Below the pieces are notes generated by a model that was given only the letters and a program-made list of their open reading frames with translations, made no database searches and was not told where the DNA came from. A DNA stretch of 64,000 nt. Origin: Tubulanus polymorphus. Taxonomy: Eukaryota; Nemertea; Palaeonemertea; Tubulaniformes; Tubulanidae. This document shows positions 49,212 to 59,270 of this stretch, one piece after another (the first letter of the stretch is position 1; every line of letters begins with the position of its first letter). Where the stretch lies: NCBI RefSeq assembly GCF_964204645.1, contig NC_134030.1:22697210-22761209 (forward strand), in the 5' to 3' direction. The translations under genes and the position numbers were made by a program.

Positions 49212-51532
49212 TTAATCGTAAAATATCGTATAAAACTCGCTGTATTCCGGAGTTATTTGTAACGGCGAAACTTTGTTCATCTCGCAGATTTTCGACCCGT
49301 CTGGGAATGCTCCGTAATTGACGCTGAAACAAGCCATTATAGTGAGACAAACGGCCAGACACTGAACTCTACTCTTCACCATCACGTTATCCAAGTGAAA
49401 ACCGCGTAATACTCGATTCCTCATTGAGTGGTATCTCGATTCACATCCGCTTGATACTGTACAAATAGAGAGAATCATCGAAATACATTCAAATTAGAAA
49501 TAATTCGTTCCTCGTGAAATATTAGTTTCCAAATTTGTAAGCATTCTCTAAACGTTGACTTCGAGGAACCAGGGGGCTATGCCTGGGACCTGAGTCGGGC
49601 CACGCTAAGCAGAAGTCATCCAACGGGCCTTGTAATCACTGGGAATTATAACCTGGATATCGTTAGTGAACTAAGTCACCAGACCTGACTGGTCAACAGT
49701 CACCACACATGACTGGTCACCCACCAGTCACAACACTGACCAGACAAACCTCCCAACTGTTTCGATCACTACTGGTCTATGGTCTAGTGGTTAGTGTGCT
49801 CGACGGGCATGTTGGAGGTCTCAGGTTCGAGTCCTGCTAGGGTTAGGGTTACGTGTGACCTAGGGTTAAGGTAACTGTGGAGCTAGGTTTAGGGTTACGG
49901 TTCACTGTACGACCGGATGGCCATGGGATTGGAAGCATCATTTTTATTTGAAAGATATGCAGTAAATTCAAATTTTGTTGAAATTTTTTACCTTGCCTAA
50001 TAACCAGTGCTTGGACCGACATCAGTGTGTTACCTTGGTAACCATTGTTGGTATCTAGGCGGGTTTGATTCGCCTGTAGATTCATGTCGTATATTGGAAA
50101 GTACACGTAATTGACGTTAGGGGGCACCACGGTACGGGTCACCTCGGCCGGAGTCATTGAGTCTTCTGTATGTAAACCCAACACGTCTCCCGTCAACGCC
50201 TACGAATATATACATCAGTTTTCTAGTTTGAATCAAAAACTTTTCCATCGCAATGAACTGTAATTTCGTAAAATATTGTTTTTGCCCGATTTGTTTTTAG
50301 GTGTCGGTGAAGTTTGTAAGTCGTCACATTTCTGATAGTTATCTTTACTTTCCAGATCAGTTTTACTAAGTGTAAGCCTGGGGCCGGTTGCATAGTCATA
50401 TGGCTTAGACTTTGGACCAGTCTAAGACCAACTAAATTCTGTAGCCGATCTTTCAACTTAAGACCAGTCTAAGCTCATTTTAGTCATATGGCCAATCCAG
50501 ACCAGTCTTAATTTCGTAAAATAATTTGTTGGTCTGTTTTGTTTCTAGGTATCGGTGAAGTCATATCTGAGAGTCATCTCTACTAAGGGTAAGCCTTGAA
50601 TCCATGGGGTAAGTCATCATTTGGATGACGTCAGCAAACGATCGTCTCAACTACAGTCAACTAATCATGTGTCTACGGTTTATTTCTAGATTACCTGGAA
50701 AGATGGTTCCAGAAGTCGAATTTGGAATCCGGCAAATTCGTTATGTAACATTTGTTTGTAAACGAGCCGATAGGTGGTGTTATGAGGGTCCGTGGGGTTC
50801 TCAGGTCGCCAGATATCCAGGCTGAAAGTAGCCGCGCTAACTCGAGTGAAATAACGCCAACCTACAGCCTCGCAGTCGTACGGGAACCGATACGTGTCGT
50901 CTGTCCAGATGTGTAGCTGGCTGTCCATACCGGTCACAGGGTCACCCACAATCGGCATCATCCCCACACTGGCTTTACAGAATGCACCATCAGCTGAAAT
51001 AGTAGTCAACAATAGCGAATTGCATCAAAGAACTAGACTTGGTTTCAAAATCTTTGGTTAAAATTTGACCCTGGATCCAGTCAGGTATCATTCTGGGACC
51101 GGTTCCACTCAAGAGTCAAATATTAACTCAGAATTGTGGAACGTTAGGTCCAGGAGTCCTAATGAACTCTAATCGTAACACTCAACAGTCAGAACTTGAG
51201 GAACAGGTGCAAGTTCTGTAGTTAAGACTTGACAGTGAACCTTGAAAACATTGCAAACGAACTACTTTTTACTTTTTAAACTGAATAAATAACTGTGGAA
51301 CTGTAATTTAGTTAACACATGCAACCGTTATTGGCATCTACACTTCCTGTTTCACTCGTTTTATCGACGAGCCCAACAACATTGTCCTTCCAATTTGCAT
51401 ATGCAAATCTTAAGTCAGACTCATTTGTTTATTTACTATTTTAGAGCGTCACTTACCGGCGGGTAAACAAACTAAAATCCGAGCGAAGAGAATCGACTGG
51501 AAAATGTTCCAAAATTCGTCACAGAAAAACAT
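49212..51532 (-). CDS. Secreted PAN/apple-domain protein, 275 aa
   Basis: Four exons join in phase: 51532-51457, 50993-50695, 50199-49992 and 49456-49212. Exon 1 encodes a hydrophobic signal-like N-terminus (NIFQSILFARILVCLPA). Exons 2 and 3 encode a ~170-residue region with DGAFCKASVG, TDDTYRFPYDCEAVGWRYF, NTTYRLVYKQM and NVNYVYFPIYDMNL, several N-glycosylation sites and no family I can name. Exon 4 encodes a C-terminal PAN/apple domain: GCESRYHSM, SRVQCLAVC, MACFSVNYG and KICEMN, matching the usual C..C..C..C spacing of the fold, which binds proteins or sugars. The stop is at 49212. It is likely an extracellular recognition or matrix protein. Confidence 0.82.
49775..49850 (+). repeat. tRNA-derived SINE head
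   Basis: TCTAGTGGTTAGTGTGCTCG resembles a tRNA A box region and GGTTCGAGTCC is a canonical B box, 40 bases apart; the acceptor stems do not pair as a functional tRNA would. Telomere-like TAGGGTTAGGGTTA follows. It lies in the last intron of the PAN gene. Confidence 0.65.
50375..50510. mobile_element. MITE-like element of the GGGGCCGGTTGCATAGTC family
   Basis: Starts GGGGCCGGTTGCATAGTCAT and contains ACCAGTCTAAGACCAACT and a second inverted-looking ACTTAAGACCAGTCTAAG. Related to 58868-58994. Located in intron 2 of the PAN gene; its right end is diverged. Confidence 0.6.
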
Positions 51533-53090
51533 CGTTTCTTACTGAATTATTTCATGAATTTCCTCGCGAGAAATCACCAAAATTGAACCTTGACCATGAG
51601 GTTAAAACCTCTCCTAATCGTATCAGTATAAATCGGTCCAAAAATGTCAAGCCCGTTTTCTAATAAACGCCGTCTTATGTCAGACCACGTCAAACCTGTT
51701 TATATCCTTGTTTCCAATATGAGGAAAGTTAAAGATAAAACCTTAAAACTAAATTGATTGCCGAGAAATTGCGTTCCAGCAACTTGACAACAAACCACTC
51801 ATTCGAAATCTGTTCAGATATCTCACCGTTTTCAGATTTTGATGTATGATATGTTTTTAATGTTCGTCGGAATTTAGGGTTATTTTCATGTTAATGTCTA
51901 TAACGTTTTATTTAATGGTTTCGAAATGGATCGGTTTTAATTTCCTAGCGCACGTGAGATGAGCCGTAGGAATTAACCATTTCACATGAAAAAAACCGCC
52001 ATCTTGGATTTTGATCGATGTGAGACTTAAGCGAAATAGTTCTGAAACATAGAATTGAGATTTGTAATATCCGATGAATCGTTGTATCCGAGTTCATTAT
52101 ATCGAGATTCAACTGTAGTCATCTTCAAGAATACTGATTTTGTCCTTATTAAAACCGATCATATTGAATACGATATCTATGAAATCTACAGAACAAAACC
52201 TGAATTTACGATAAGAAATTCGTATAAAAATAACGGAATCAGTTTTTTTCAATATGCCATACGTTTATTTCAGTCATGTTGATAGTTTGTATTTGTATAA
52301 CAGGTTCCTAATACCGCTGTTTATATACATTAAGGATATATATGTATTATTATAAAGGATATATGTATTATTATAAAGGATATATGTATTATTGTTCAAA
52401 TTGTACAAAACAAACGAAATATTTTATTCATACTAGAAGTACAGAATAATTTATTCTTTCAATGTCCTAAAATCTATTTACTGGTTTAATTTTGCACAAT
52501 CAATGAAGCGTGGAATCAACGGTTTATTCACATTCATTTTCATTCACGGTGTTAGAAACTGAACATTTTGCAAGAAAATCACAAAAATTGGTTTTGTAAC
52601 TGGTGTCGATTAGTTTATGAGACCTGGATTTTATTCTGTGACCGTTTATATTTATCTAAACTGAAGTGAGGAATCGAGGCCTCAATGTATTGTCACTATA
52701 GCTATACTGCGTAGACGTACATTGAAGATAGATGTATTTGTAGGGCCAAAAAAATTGATACGTTGTTTCTCCGCCCTCTGCTGAGCTTAAAAATTTGACC
52801 TGGTCGCATATCGAACATTTACATTACTATTTTAAAAATCTGGATCATATAAAGGATCCGGCAGCTAGAAATGAACTGAATACGAATTTTATTATATATA
52901 TTTTACAAAAATTACCCGGACGCTGCGGAGAAACAAGGTATCATTTTGTTTAACCTCACTAGTCGTTGTTTTATCGTGATTCAAGGTACACATGGACGCC
53001 AGTGATCGCAATCTTGAAATGGTCGTTGTTTGTCTATTCTCTGTCCTTGTCCCTATTTTATCCTATCCTATCCTGATAATCGCTTCCATC
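51533..53090. other. Intergenic
   Basis: No gene recognised. 52325-52400 has three copies of a 24-base unit, AAGGATATATGTATTATTAT. The rest is AT-rich. Confidence 0.55.
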
Positions 53091-53420
53091 GAGAGAACGC
53101 GGCGCCGTCGCGATGTAGAACGTGCTCGTTGCAGCCCATGTAAATAAACCGTTGACAAAATCGCTTTCGAAAAACAAATTGCCGAACGTTTTACGAACAT
53201 GGGCCATCGAGCGATATGGGGGGTCCACCACTAGGCACGGGGTGTTCAGTCCCCGTGATGAGCGTGGCCGCTTACGGACCCCCGATCACTGTCTGACCCG
53301 GTTTAAACACCACACATCCTCACGCGCGTTTTATTGACCACGGCCCGGGGGCCGGTGACTGATAGAAAGCCAGTCCGGTCCTCGGGCCCAGCCGCTGTTA
53401 GCCGTCGATCATTTTATACG
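53090..53420. other. GC-rich block with potential structured RNA
   Basis: An island of high GC in AT-rich surroundings. An 8-base outer stem (GGGGGTCC 53219-53226 with GGACCCCC 53276-53283) encloses a perfect 7-base hairpin (CACGGGG 53236-53242, CCCCGTG 53251-53257, loop TGTTCAGT). A further hairpin, GACTG..CAGTC, is at 53360-53375, and CGGCCCGGGGGCCGG lies at 53341. I cannot match it to a known RNA family; it could also be a promoter CpG island or a TE end. Confidence 0.4.
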
Positions 53421-53984
53421 ATGGTTGGTTGCGAAGTAAGCGATGTGAGGACACCCCGGTCTAACTGCATTGACACACAGAGACGGCTGGTTAATAGTGT
53501 ACTGATCTAGTACTGTTAACACACGGTTTATATACAGTACCGTACTGCGTGAGTATCGATTTGTTTGTCCCGTGACTATAGGGACGACAACCGTCACTCG
53601 TGACAAACAGCTGTAAATTTCCGCTTCAGTATCACAGCAAACCTAGACATACACTGCAGTTTCAAACTGCGTAATTAATCCTTTTCCAAACGATCGAATT
53701 ATTCCGCCACTTTTTATTTTTGTAGATAGTTTACCTATGAAAAACTGCAGGTAACGAATTTGTAAAATTTGCGAAATTAACTTCCTTTGACTGACGTGGT
53801 GTGTTTAGAGTGAGTGGGTTTATCTTAATTACTGTATTTCACCACATCGCGTAACCTGCGCTGTTTAGACATGTACTCAGATATTTATAGAATATATGTT
53901 TATTAGATTGAAAGAAATGCCCTTGAAAAATTCTGTGTGGTGTTTGCGAACATTTTCATATTTCTAGGTATCAGGTCTTGAAAT

Positions 53985-54520
53985 AGTCTTAAGATGGGTT
54001 AGAACAAAAATTAGCTTAGACTGTTATTATGTTATTGTAGATTGGTGATAAAAACCAAAGTCTTATTTGCATTATAAACCATTTTAAATGAACATAGACT
54101 GGCCTTAAGTTGTTAGATTAGTTAAAGAAACAAAATAAGTTTAGACTGGTCTTAAGTTGTTAGATTAGTTATAGAACCAAAATGAGCTTAGACTGGTCTT
54201 AAGTTATAGTTAGATTGGTTATAGAAACAAAATGAGTTTAGACTGGTCTAAAGTTGTTAGATTGTTTATAAAACCAAAATTATGGCTATAGAACCAAAAT
54301 AAGTTTAGACTGGAATTAAGTTGTTAGATTAGTTATAGAACCAAAACAAGCTTAGACTGGTCTTAGGTTGATAGATTGGTTATAGAACCAAAATGAGCTT
54401 GGTCTTAAGTTGTTAGATTGGTTATAGCACTAAAACAAGCTTAGACTTGTCTTAAGTTGATAGATTAGCCGAGTTCTATGGATTTGGCTTTAGAACCAAA
54501 TGAATTTAGACAGGCAGTGA
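53985..54520. repeat. Tandem repeat of the TTAGACTGGTCTTAAG family
   Basis: About ten diverged copies of a ~45-base unit: CTTAGACTGGTCTTAAGTTG, TTAGATTGGTTATAGAACCA, AAATGAG. Single or partial copies occur across the window (9850, 11790, 25310-25410, 50400-50500, 56280, 58890). Confidence 0.85.
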
Positions 54521-54592
54521 AGCTAACCCTTTGTTATCAAACAAAATGAAGATAATAAATTCGAACTTCAAGTGTTAAACTGTGTAAATATC

Positions 54593-54598
54593 TTTATT
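54593..54598 (-). terminator. Polyadenylation signal of the 70-aa peptide gene
   Basis: AATAAA read on the minus strand, 35 bases after the stop. Confidence 0.6.
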
Positions 54599-54632
54599 CC
54601 ACCTGACCAAAACCGAACCCGGAACTATAAGT

Positions 54633-54845
54633 CTATTCCAAATCATACTCCTCGTGATGCTGGTCAACTCCGAGATTTCTCCTGCGCCTGCTGCTAGAGA
54701 CGGGCTGCTCCTGTTCAGCGCCATGCTCGCTAGTATCATCGGTTAACGGAGCCAACTGTTCGTGCTCGTCGCTACCGAGTACTGTAACCTCCAGCGCCAC
54801 CACGAACACGATGAACACCGCCAACATGTAAATCATTAACCTCAT
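54633..54845 (-). CDS. Short secreted peptide precursor, 70 aa
   Basis: One open frame of 70 codons. Residues 1-24 (MRLMIYMLAVFIVFVVALEV) are a strong signal peptide. An acidic region (DEHEQLAPLTDDTSEHGAEQ) follows, then a tetrabasic RRRR cleavage site, and an 18-residue acidic C-terminal peptide beginning NLGVDQHHEEYDLE. AATAAA on the minus strand at 54598-54593 is 35 bases past the stop, strong support for a real transcript end. ATTCAG 5 bases before the ATG suggests a 5'UTR intron. The layout is that of a neuropeptide or toxin-like prohormone, but the peptide is not one I recognise. Confidence 0.65.
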   Translation of the reverse strand: MRLMIYMLAVFIVFVVALEVTVLGSDEHEQLAPLTDDTSEHGAEQEQPVSSSRRRRNLGVDQHHEEYDLE

Positions 54846-57299
54846 CTTATCTGAATTATGGAATGAATTATTTCATTCAGGTTTGAAGCGGTTTTCGGTG
54901 ATGAATGTGGGTGACGGGGACTAGGAAAGGGCGCTGAGATAAAACATCCCCCGTCACGCGGGTCCTGGCAGTAGTTGGAGTGGATTTATATTGCTACACG
55001 ATCCTAGCGTTACCCGAACTTATGGTATCCGCGGTAACATCCCACAGACACACTAAGTGTGGTGGGCAAAAGTTTGTAGGGACACCAAACCAAATCTACC
55101 AATCAAACGAATTACAGGATCAATCGCTATTCAGGGGTGAATCCAAGGATAGGGGGTCTCTGCTCCAAGGGGGTTGGGGGGGGGGGGGGTTAGGGGGTCT
55201 CTGCTTTGTGTCTGAAAATTTTGTGATCATGATATCAATCATATTAATGATGAAACTAGCCACAATTCAAATCTGTATCGATTACTGTTTAGGCGTCTGC
55301 TAATAATGCACTAAAATTGCATGACCGTATTTTTCAATCTGCTCAAATTTCTGGACCCGCCCCTGCCTGCTATTATTCCAAGATCCGCAAAAACAACACG
55401 GGCGCTTTAAAGTGTTGTTATAACGTGAAGGATAAAGCTTGCCGCTCTGAAAATGGTCGCTATAGTCGGGTTTCCCTCCGTGGTGTTACCGAAAGAGATA
55501 CAATTTCCCACGCACAGAGTCAGCGTCCTAAAGATGTCTCGACAAAACGGTGGCAACATCCATAAGGGTCCGAACTCCTCTCGAGATCAGAAGATCCTCA
55601 ACTCAGAAGATCCTCTGAATTCTTTCAAACCGGTAATGCGGTATCTGATGAGAGGAATAATCTTGCTGAACTTAAGTTCTTTTAAGCAGACGAGATAATA
55701 ATTTATGGAATGATATCAGATGAGATAAGAATTACCTGATTACCTGAATAATCGTGTCTCCGCTATAGAGCTAGTGTCTGTATATAGTACTCGAGTTGTA
55801 TAACTCAAAGAGCTTACCTGAACTTCCCGATGGAGGCGCTGCATCTGGACATGATTTATAGCGATATAAAATACTTTTAATTATTCCAGATGTTTGTAAT
55901 TTATTGTTTGCCAGACTCGTCGCGAAATAGAGCAATATCGCAAACCGTCGAGTAAAATTAGAAAATATATTGCGAAATACATTAAGACAAAGACTGCGAG
56001 TTTCAGGCCTCCAGTTTCACTACCCCCGGCCGGGCTAGAGGGCTTGGTAGGGCAAAGGAGAATCTTATTTTCCGTAAAACTCAAACTCTCAAAATTGTGA
56101 GTGCTGCTTTAAAGGACAGTCAATGTTGTCGACGTAATCTGATATGAGCCCTTTAGCAAATTTGTTAAGACTAGTCTATCAGATCTTGCTTGGTGGATTT
56201 CCAAATCTCCCGGTCGTTACACTGGATCTGGATCGGTGCTAAATGATCTTCAGTTGTTTTACTCGCTATAGAACTAAATTATATCTTAGACTGGTCTTAA
56301 AATCTGAGAAAGGACTCAGCGACACTCGTGGTCCCCGGAACATGTCTTTGTAAATACAACACGAATATTCTTGATCTAGTTGTCGTAACGGGTCAATAGT
56401 TCATCGCTGTTTCATAAGTGTTTATTGTGTCGCATTTATTGATAATTCATTGATAATCTTGAGGCCTTTGTTCTATGAACCCTGTTCAACTAGGCACCCA
56501 GCGCTTATTGTCAATACCGGTACTGCAATACTATTATACATGCATTAATTAGGGCCTATTTATATCGTGCAGGTCACGCGGGTTGTTTCGATAGCAGGAA
56601 GTCGCATGAAATGTTACGACAATATTTCAATGCTTGTTTACCCGTAGACCCGTTCAGCACAACGCATAGCAAGGTAACAAATAATTTACAATTCACTGCG
56701 AATAAAAATGATTTATTCTTTTCATTTTCTAAGTCGTAAGTAATGAATACTATATAACAGGCTATATAACACGCACTGTCACTAACTTGAACACTGACGC
56801 TAGAACTGGTACTGGTCGGGGATACAAGGGGAGTCTTACTTTCGGGGAAGCCCCGCTTATGACAAACGGGTATATACAGCCCTCAGCAGTATCTCCTCAT
56901 AAGGGAATAACCCCCCCCCCCCCTAGTGTATGACATATGTAGTTTAGGAGCAATTTGTTGATTTACAAACTTTAGTCGCAGATTTTCTTTATTAATTCTA
57001 CCCTCAGTTTTATGTGTGCTATGTATAGTTTGTATCATTCGTGAACCGCGTACAAACAGGTTAAGAGTCTTGTATATAATCATTCATTCATCGAACATAG
57101 TTTTTAGTTGAGAACCGAAATTTTCAGATAGATTTTTGATAGATTCGTTTTGAAATCTTTCCGTTTTTCTCATAGCGGTTTCGACATTCTTTAGTTTACG
57201 ACGAAGTTTCTGGGCAGTAATAATTTTTTCGCTTGGATGATTTTTTTTTATTATGTGACGAAATCTTTTTTTTTCTATTTTCTGTAGGCGATTGTGAAA
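54846..57299. other. Intergenic
   Basis: No gene supported. 55170-55190 is a G-run. An ACTGGTCTTAAAATC trace of the 53985 repeat occurs near 56290. A C-run is at 56910-56925. The 57240-57290 T-rich stretch ends in TTCTGTAG, a likely acceptor for a 5'UTR intron of the GH5 gene. Confidence 0.5.
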
Positions 57300-58829
57300 A
57301 TGGTGTCGATATTTCGCTTCGGTTTGTGTTTATGCGTGATTGTCACGTGTATCTCGACCTCGGCTTGTGTACCGAGCTGGAATCATCAGCGGACCCGTTC
57401 CCAACCGAACCCTCTACCTAAAGTAAAAGTGAACGAAAACGGATTCTTCGTCGACGACAGAAACAGAGTTTTGATTCTGCACGGATTGAATTCAGTCGTG
57501 AAAGAATTTCCCTGGTATTCTAAAGATCTTCTCAACGACACGGTGTTAGACTACTTCCAGCAGTGGGGGTTTAACGTCATCCGTTTGGGAACGATGTGGT
57601 CGGGAGTCGAACCCCAGAAGAACGCGTACAACGAGACGTACCTGGATGTGCTGGATACGATCGTGCGCAAACTATCCGCGAGGGGTATCTACGCCTTTCT
57701 GGACATGCACCAGGACGTCATGTCGCGACGATTCGGAACTTACGACGGATTTCCGTCGTGGCTGGTCGACTCGCTTCCTAAACCCTCCCATCCGTACCCG
57801 TGGCCTTTCCCGGATGATAAGTTCCAACCGGGGAATTGGGCGTTGCAATATCTAACGGAGGGGTGTAGCGTCGCATTTCAGGGATTCTACGAGAACTACA
57901 ACGGGAGTTTGAGTCAATTCGCCAAATTCTGGAAGAAAGTAGCCACGAAATTCCGCTCTAGGTCTGGAGTACTCGGGTATGAGTTAATTAACGAGCCGTG
58001 GGCCGGAGACGTCCTACATCAGCCCAGTCTATTCCTACCAGGTAACGCCGGCCGCAGGAATCTACTTCCGGCCTACGAGTTACTGCACGACGCGATACGA
58101 TCAGTCGATCAGCAGACGATCGTGCTATTCGAACCGGTCACGTGGGGCGTTATATTCAACGGTAAATACGCCGGAAGCGGATTCTCGCACGTACCCGGTG
58201 GCGCCGCCTATCGGAACCGTACGGCGCTATCGTACCACATGTACTGTTGGGTTCTGACGGACGCGGACCGCCACAAGCCGTACCCCGTCCTGAAGCGCAT
58301 TCTCTGCGACGATGTCTGGGCGTCGACTCTGTTCAAGACGGCGGTCGCCGATATCAAGTCGCTAGGATGCGGAGGTCTATTGACCGAGTTCGGCAACTGT
58401 CAACCGGATAAATCTAAAAACTCGACCGATACAGTCGAGTGCGAAAACGTGATGAAACTGGCCGATGAGAATCTGCAGTCGTGGACGTACTGGGACGTGA
58501 TATTCTTCAGCAGGGGTCAAATACAGTGGGATATTGCAAAACCGTTCATTCGTACTTACCCGCGAGCTATAGCCGGTACACCGGTATCAATCTCTTACGA
58601 CCCGAACACTTACATATTCATGTTCTCCTACTCTCTCGACGCCAGTATCGCCGCTCCGACCGAGATATTCGTTCCCAAACTGCACTACCCGAACGGGTTT
58701 TCCGTCAAGTTGTCAGACGGTGTCGCATGGACGTACGATCGGCAATCGTCGGTAGTTTCCGTGAAACTGAACGCGAAAATACCGTCAGCGACGACGATTT
58801 ACGTTCGCATTGCTCCTAACGTTCAATAA
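57300..58829 (+). CDS. Endoglycoceramidase-like glycoside hydrolase, family GH5
   Basis: Hydrolyses, by family, the bond between the glycan and ceramide of glycosphingolipids; probably secreted or lysosomal. 509 residues in a single coding exon; ATG at 57300 lies just after a TTTCTGTAG acceptor. Residues 1-24 are a signal peptide. The TIM-barrel landmarks are FNVIRLGTMWSGVEP, FLDMHQDV (about 134-140), the acid/base Glu in LINEPWAG (Glu about 222) and the nucleophile Glu in LLTEFGNC (Glu about 363). The Trp-rich NLQSWTYWDVIFF and the beta-rich C-terminal domain also match endoglycoceramidases. All catalytic residues are intact. AATAAA is at 59046-59051. Codon use is GC-richer than the neighbours. 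Other GH5 enzymes are less likely given the FLDMHQD and YWD context. Confidence 0.9.
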   Translation: MVSIFRFGLCLCVIVTCISTSACVPSWNHQRTRSQPNPLPKVKVNENGFFVDDRNRVLILHGLNSVVKEFPWYSKDLLNDTVLDYFQQWGFNVIRLGTMWSGVEPQKNAYNETYLDVLDTIVRKLSARGIYAFLDMHQDVMSRRFGTYDGFPSWLVDSLPKPSHPYPWPFPDDKFQPGNWALQYLTEGCSVAFQGFYENYNGSLSQFAKFWKKVATKFRSRSGVLGYELINEPWAGDVLHQPSLFLPGNAGRRNLLPAYELLHDAIRSVDQQTIVLFEPVTWGVIFNGKYAGSGFSHVPGGAAYRNRTALSYHMYCWVLTDADRHKPYPVLKRILCDDVWASTLFKTAVADIKSLGCGGLLTEFGNCQPDKSKNSTDTVECENVMKLADENLQSWTYWDVIFFSRGQIQWDIAKPFIRTYPRAIAGTPVSISYDPNTYIFMFSYSLDASIAAPTEIFVPKLHYPNGFSVKLSDGVAWTYDRQSSVVSVKLNAKIPSATTIYVRIAPNVQ

Positions 58830-58867
58830 CTGAACACTGTATGACGTCATATTGTACCGTGGGGCCG

Positions 58868-58998
58868 GTTGCATAGTCACAGCTAAGACTCAAGACCAGT
58901 CTAAGACCAACTTAGTTTTAGAGCACTTAAAAAGACCAGTCTTAAGACTAAGGCCGCTTTTCGACTTGAGTCACGACTGTGCAACCACAGCCCCAAAT
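58868..58998. mobile_element. MITE-like element, GGGGCCGGTTGCATAGTC ends
   Basis: Left end GGGGCCGGTTGCATAGTCAC and right end the near complement, GACTGTGCAACCACAGCCCC. Internal arms ACCAGTCTAAGACCAACTTA and AAGACCAGTCTTAAG are also mutually inverted. About 130 bases. No flanking duplication recognised. It lies in the GH5 3' region. Confidence 0.65.
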
Positions 58999-59045
58999 CT
59001 GAGGCTTTCTTTTTCGAAATGTTTTCCGTGATTTGTAAACATTCC

Positions 59046-59051
59046 AATAAA
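59046..59051 (+). terminator. Candidate polyadenylation signal of the GH5 gene
   Basis: AATAAA about 220 bases past the stop, beyond the MITE-like insertion. Confidence 0.5.
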
Positions 59052-59094
59052 ATCAAACAATATACAAGTAAAAAACGTGTTTAAATCTATTGAT

Positions 59095-59270
59095 TTATTG
59101 TTTATTGTTCTCGGACAATGAGATAAAAATGTCTACGTGACGCGAGTAGTTCAAACGGTTTCATCCAGTTTCACTATCGATTAGACATGTTTATTGTGCT
59201 CGGACAGTAAGATGTAAATGTCGACGCGCTCGTAGGTCACATCGAAACCGGTTTCATCCAGTCTTAGACT
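59095..59270 (-). repeat. ~100-bp tandem duplication with a coding-like copy
   Basis: 59097-59190 and 59187-59270 are similar (TTATTGTTCTCGGACAATGA and TTATTGTGCTCGGACAGTAA). On the minus strand the copy near 59185-59265 reads LDETGFDVTYERVDIYILLS before a stop, whereas the other copy is interrupted after LDETV. Possibly a remnant of a last exon. Confidence 0.4.

Noticed and set aside
49775-49850. tRNA gene
   Set aside because: A- and B-box-like motifs exist but the acceptor stem does not pair; treated as SINE head.
55881-56084. Membrane-like 67-aa minus frame
   Set aside because: Single hydrophobic stretch, no neighbouring exons or poly(A) signal; likely chance.
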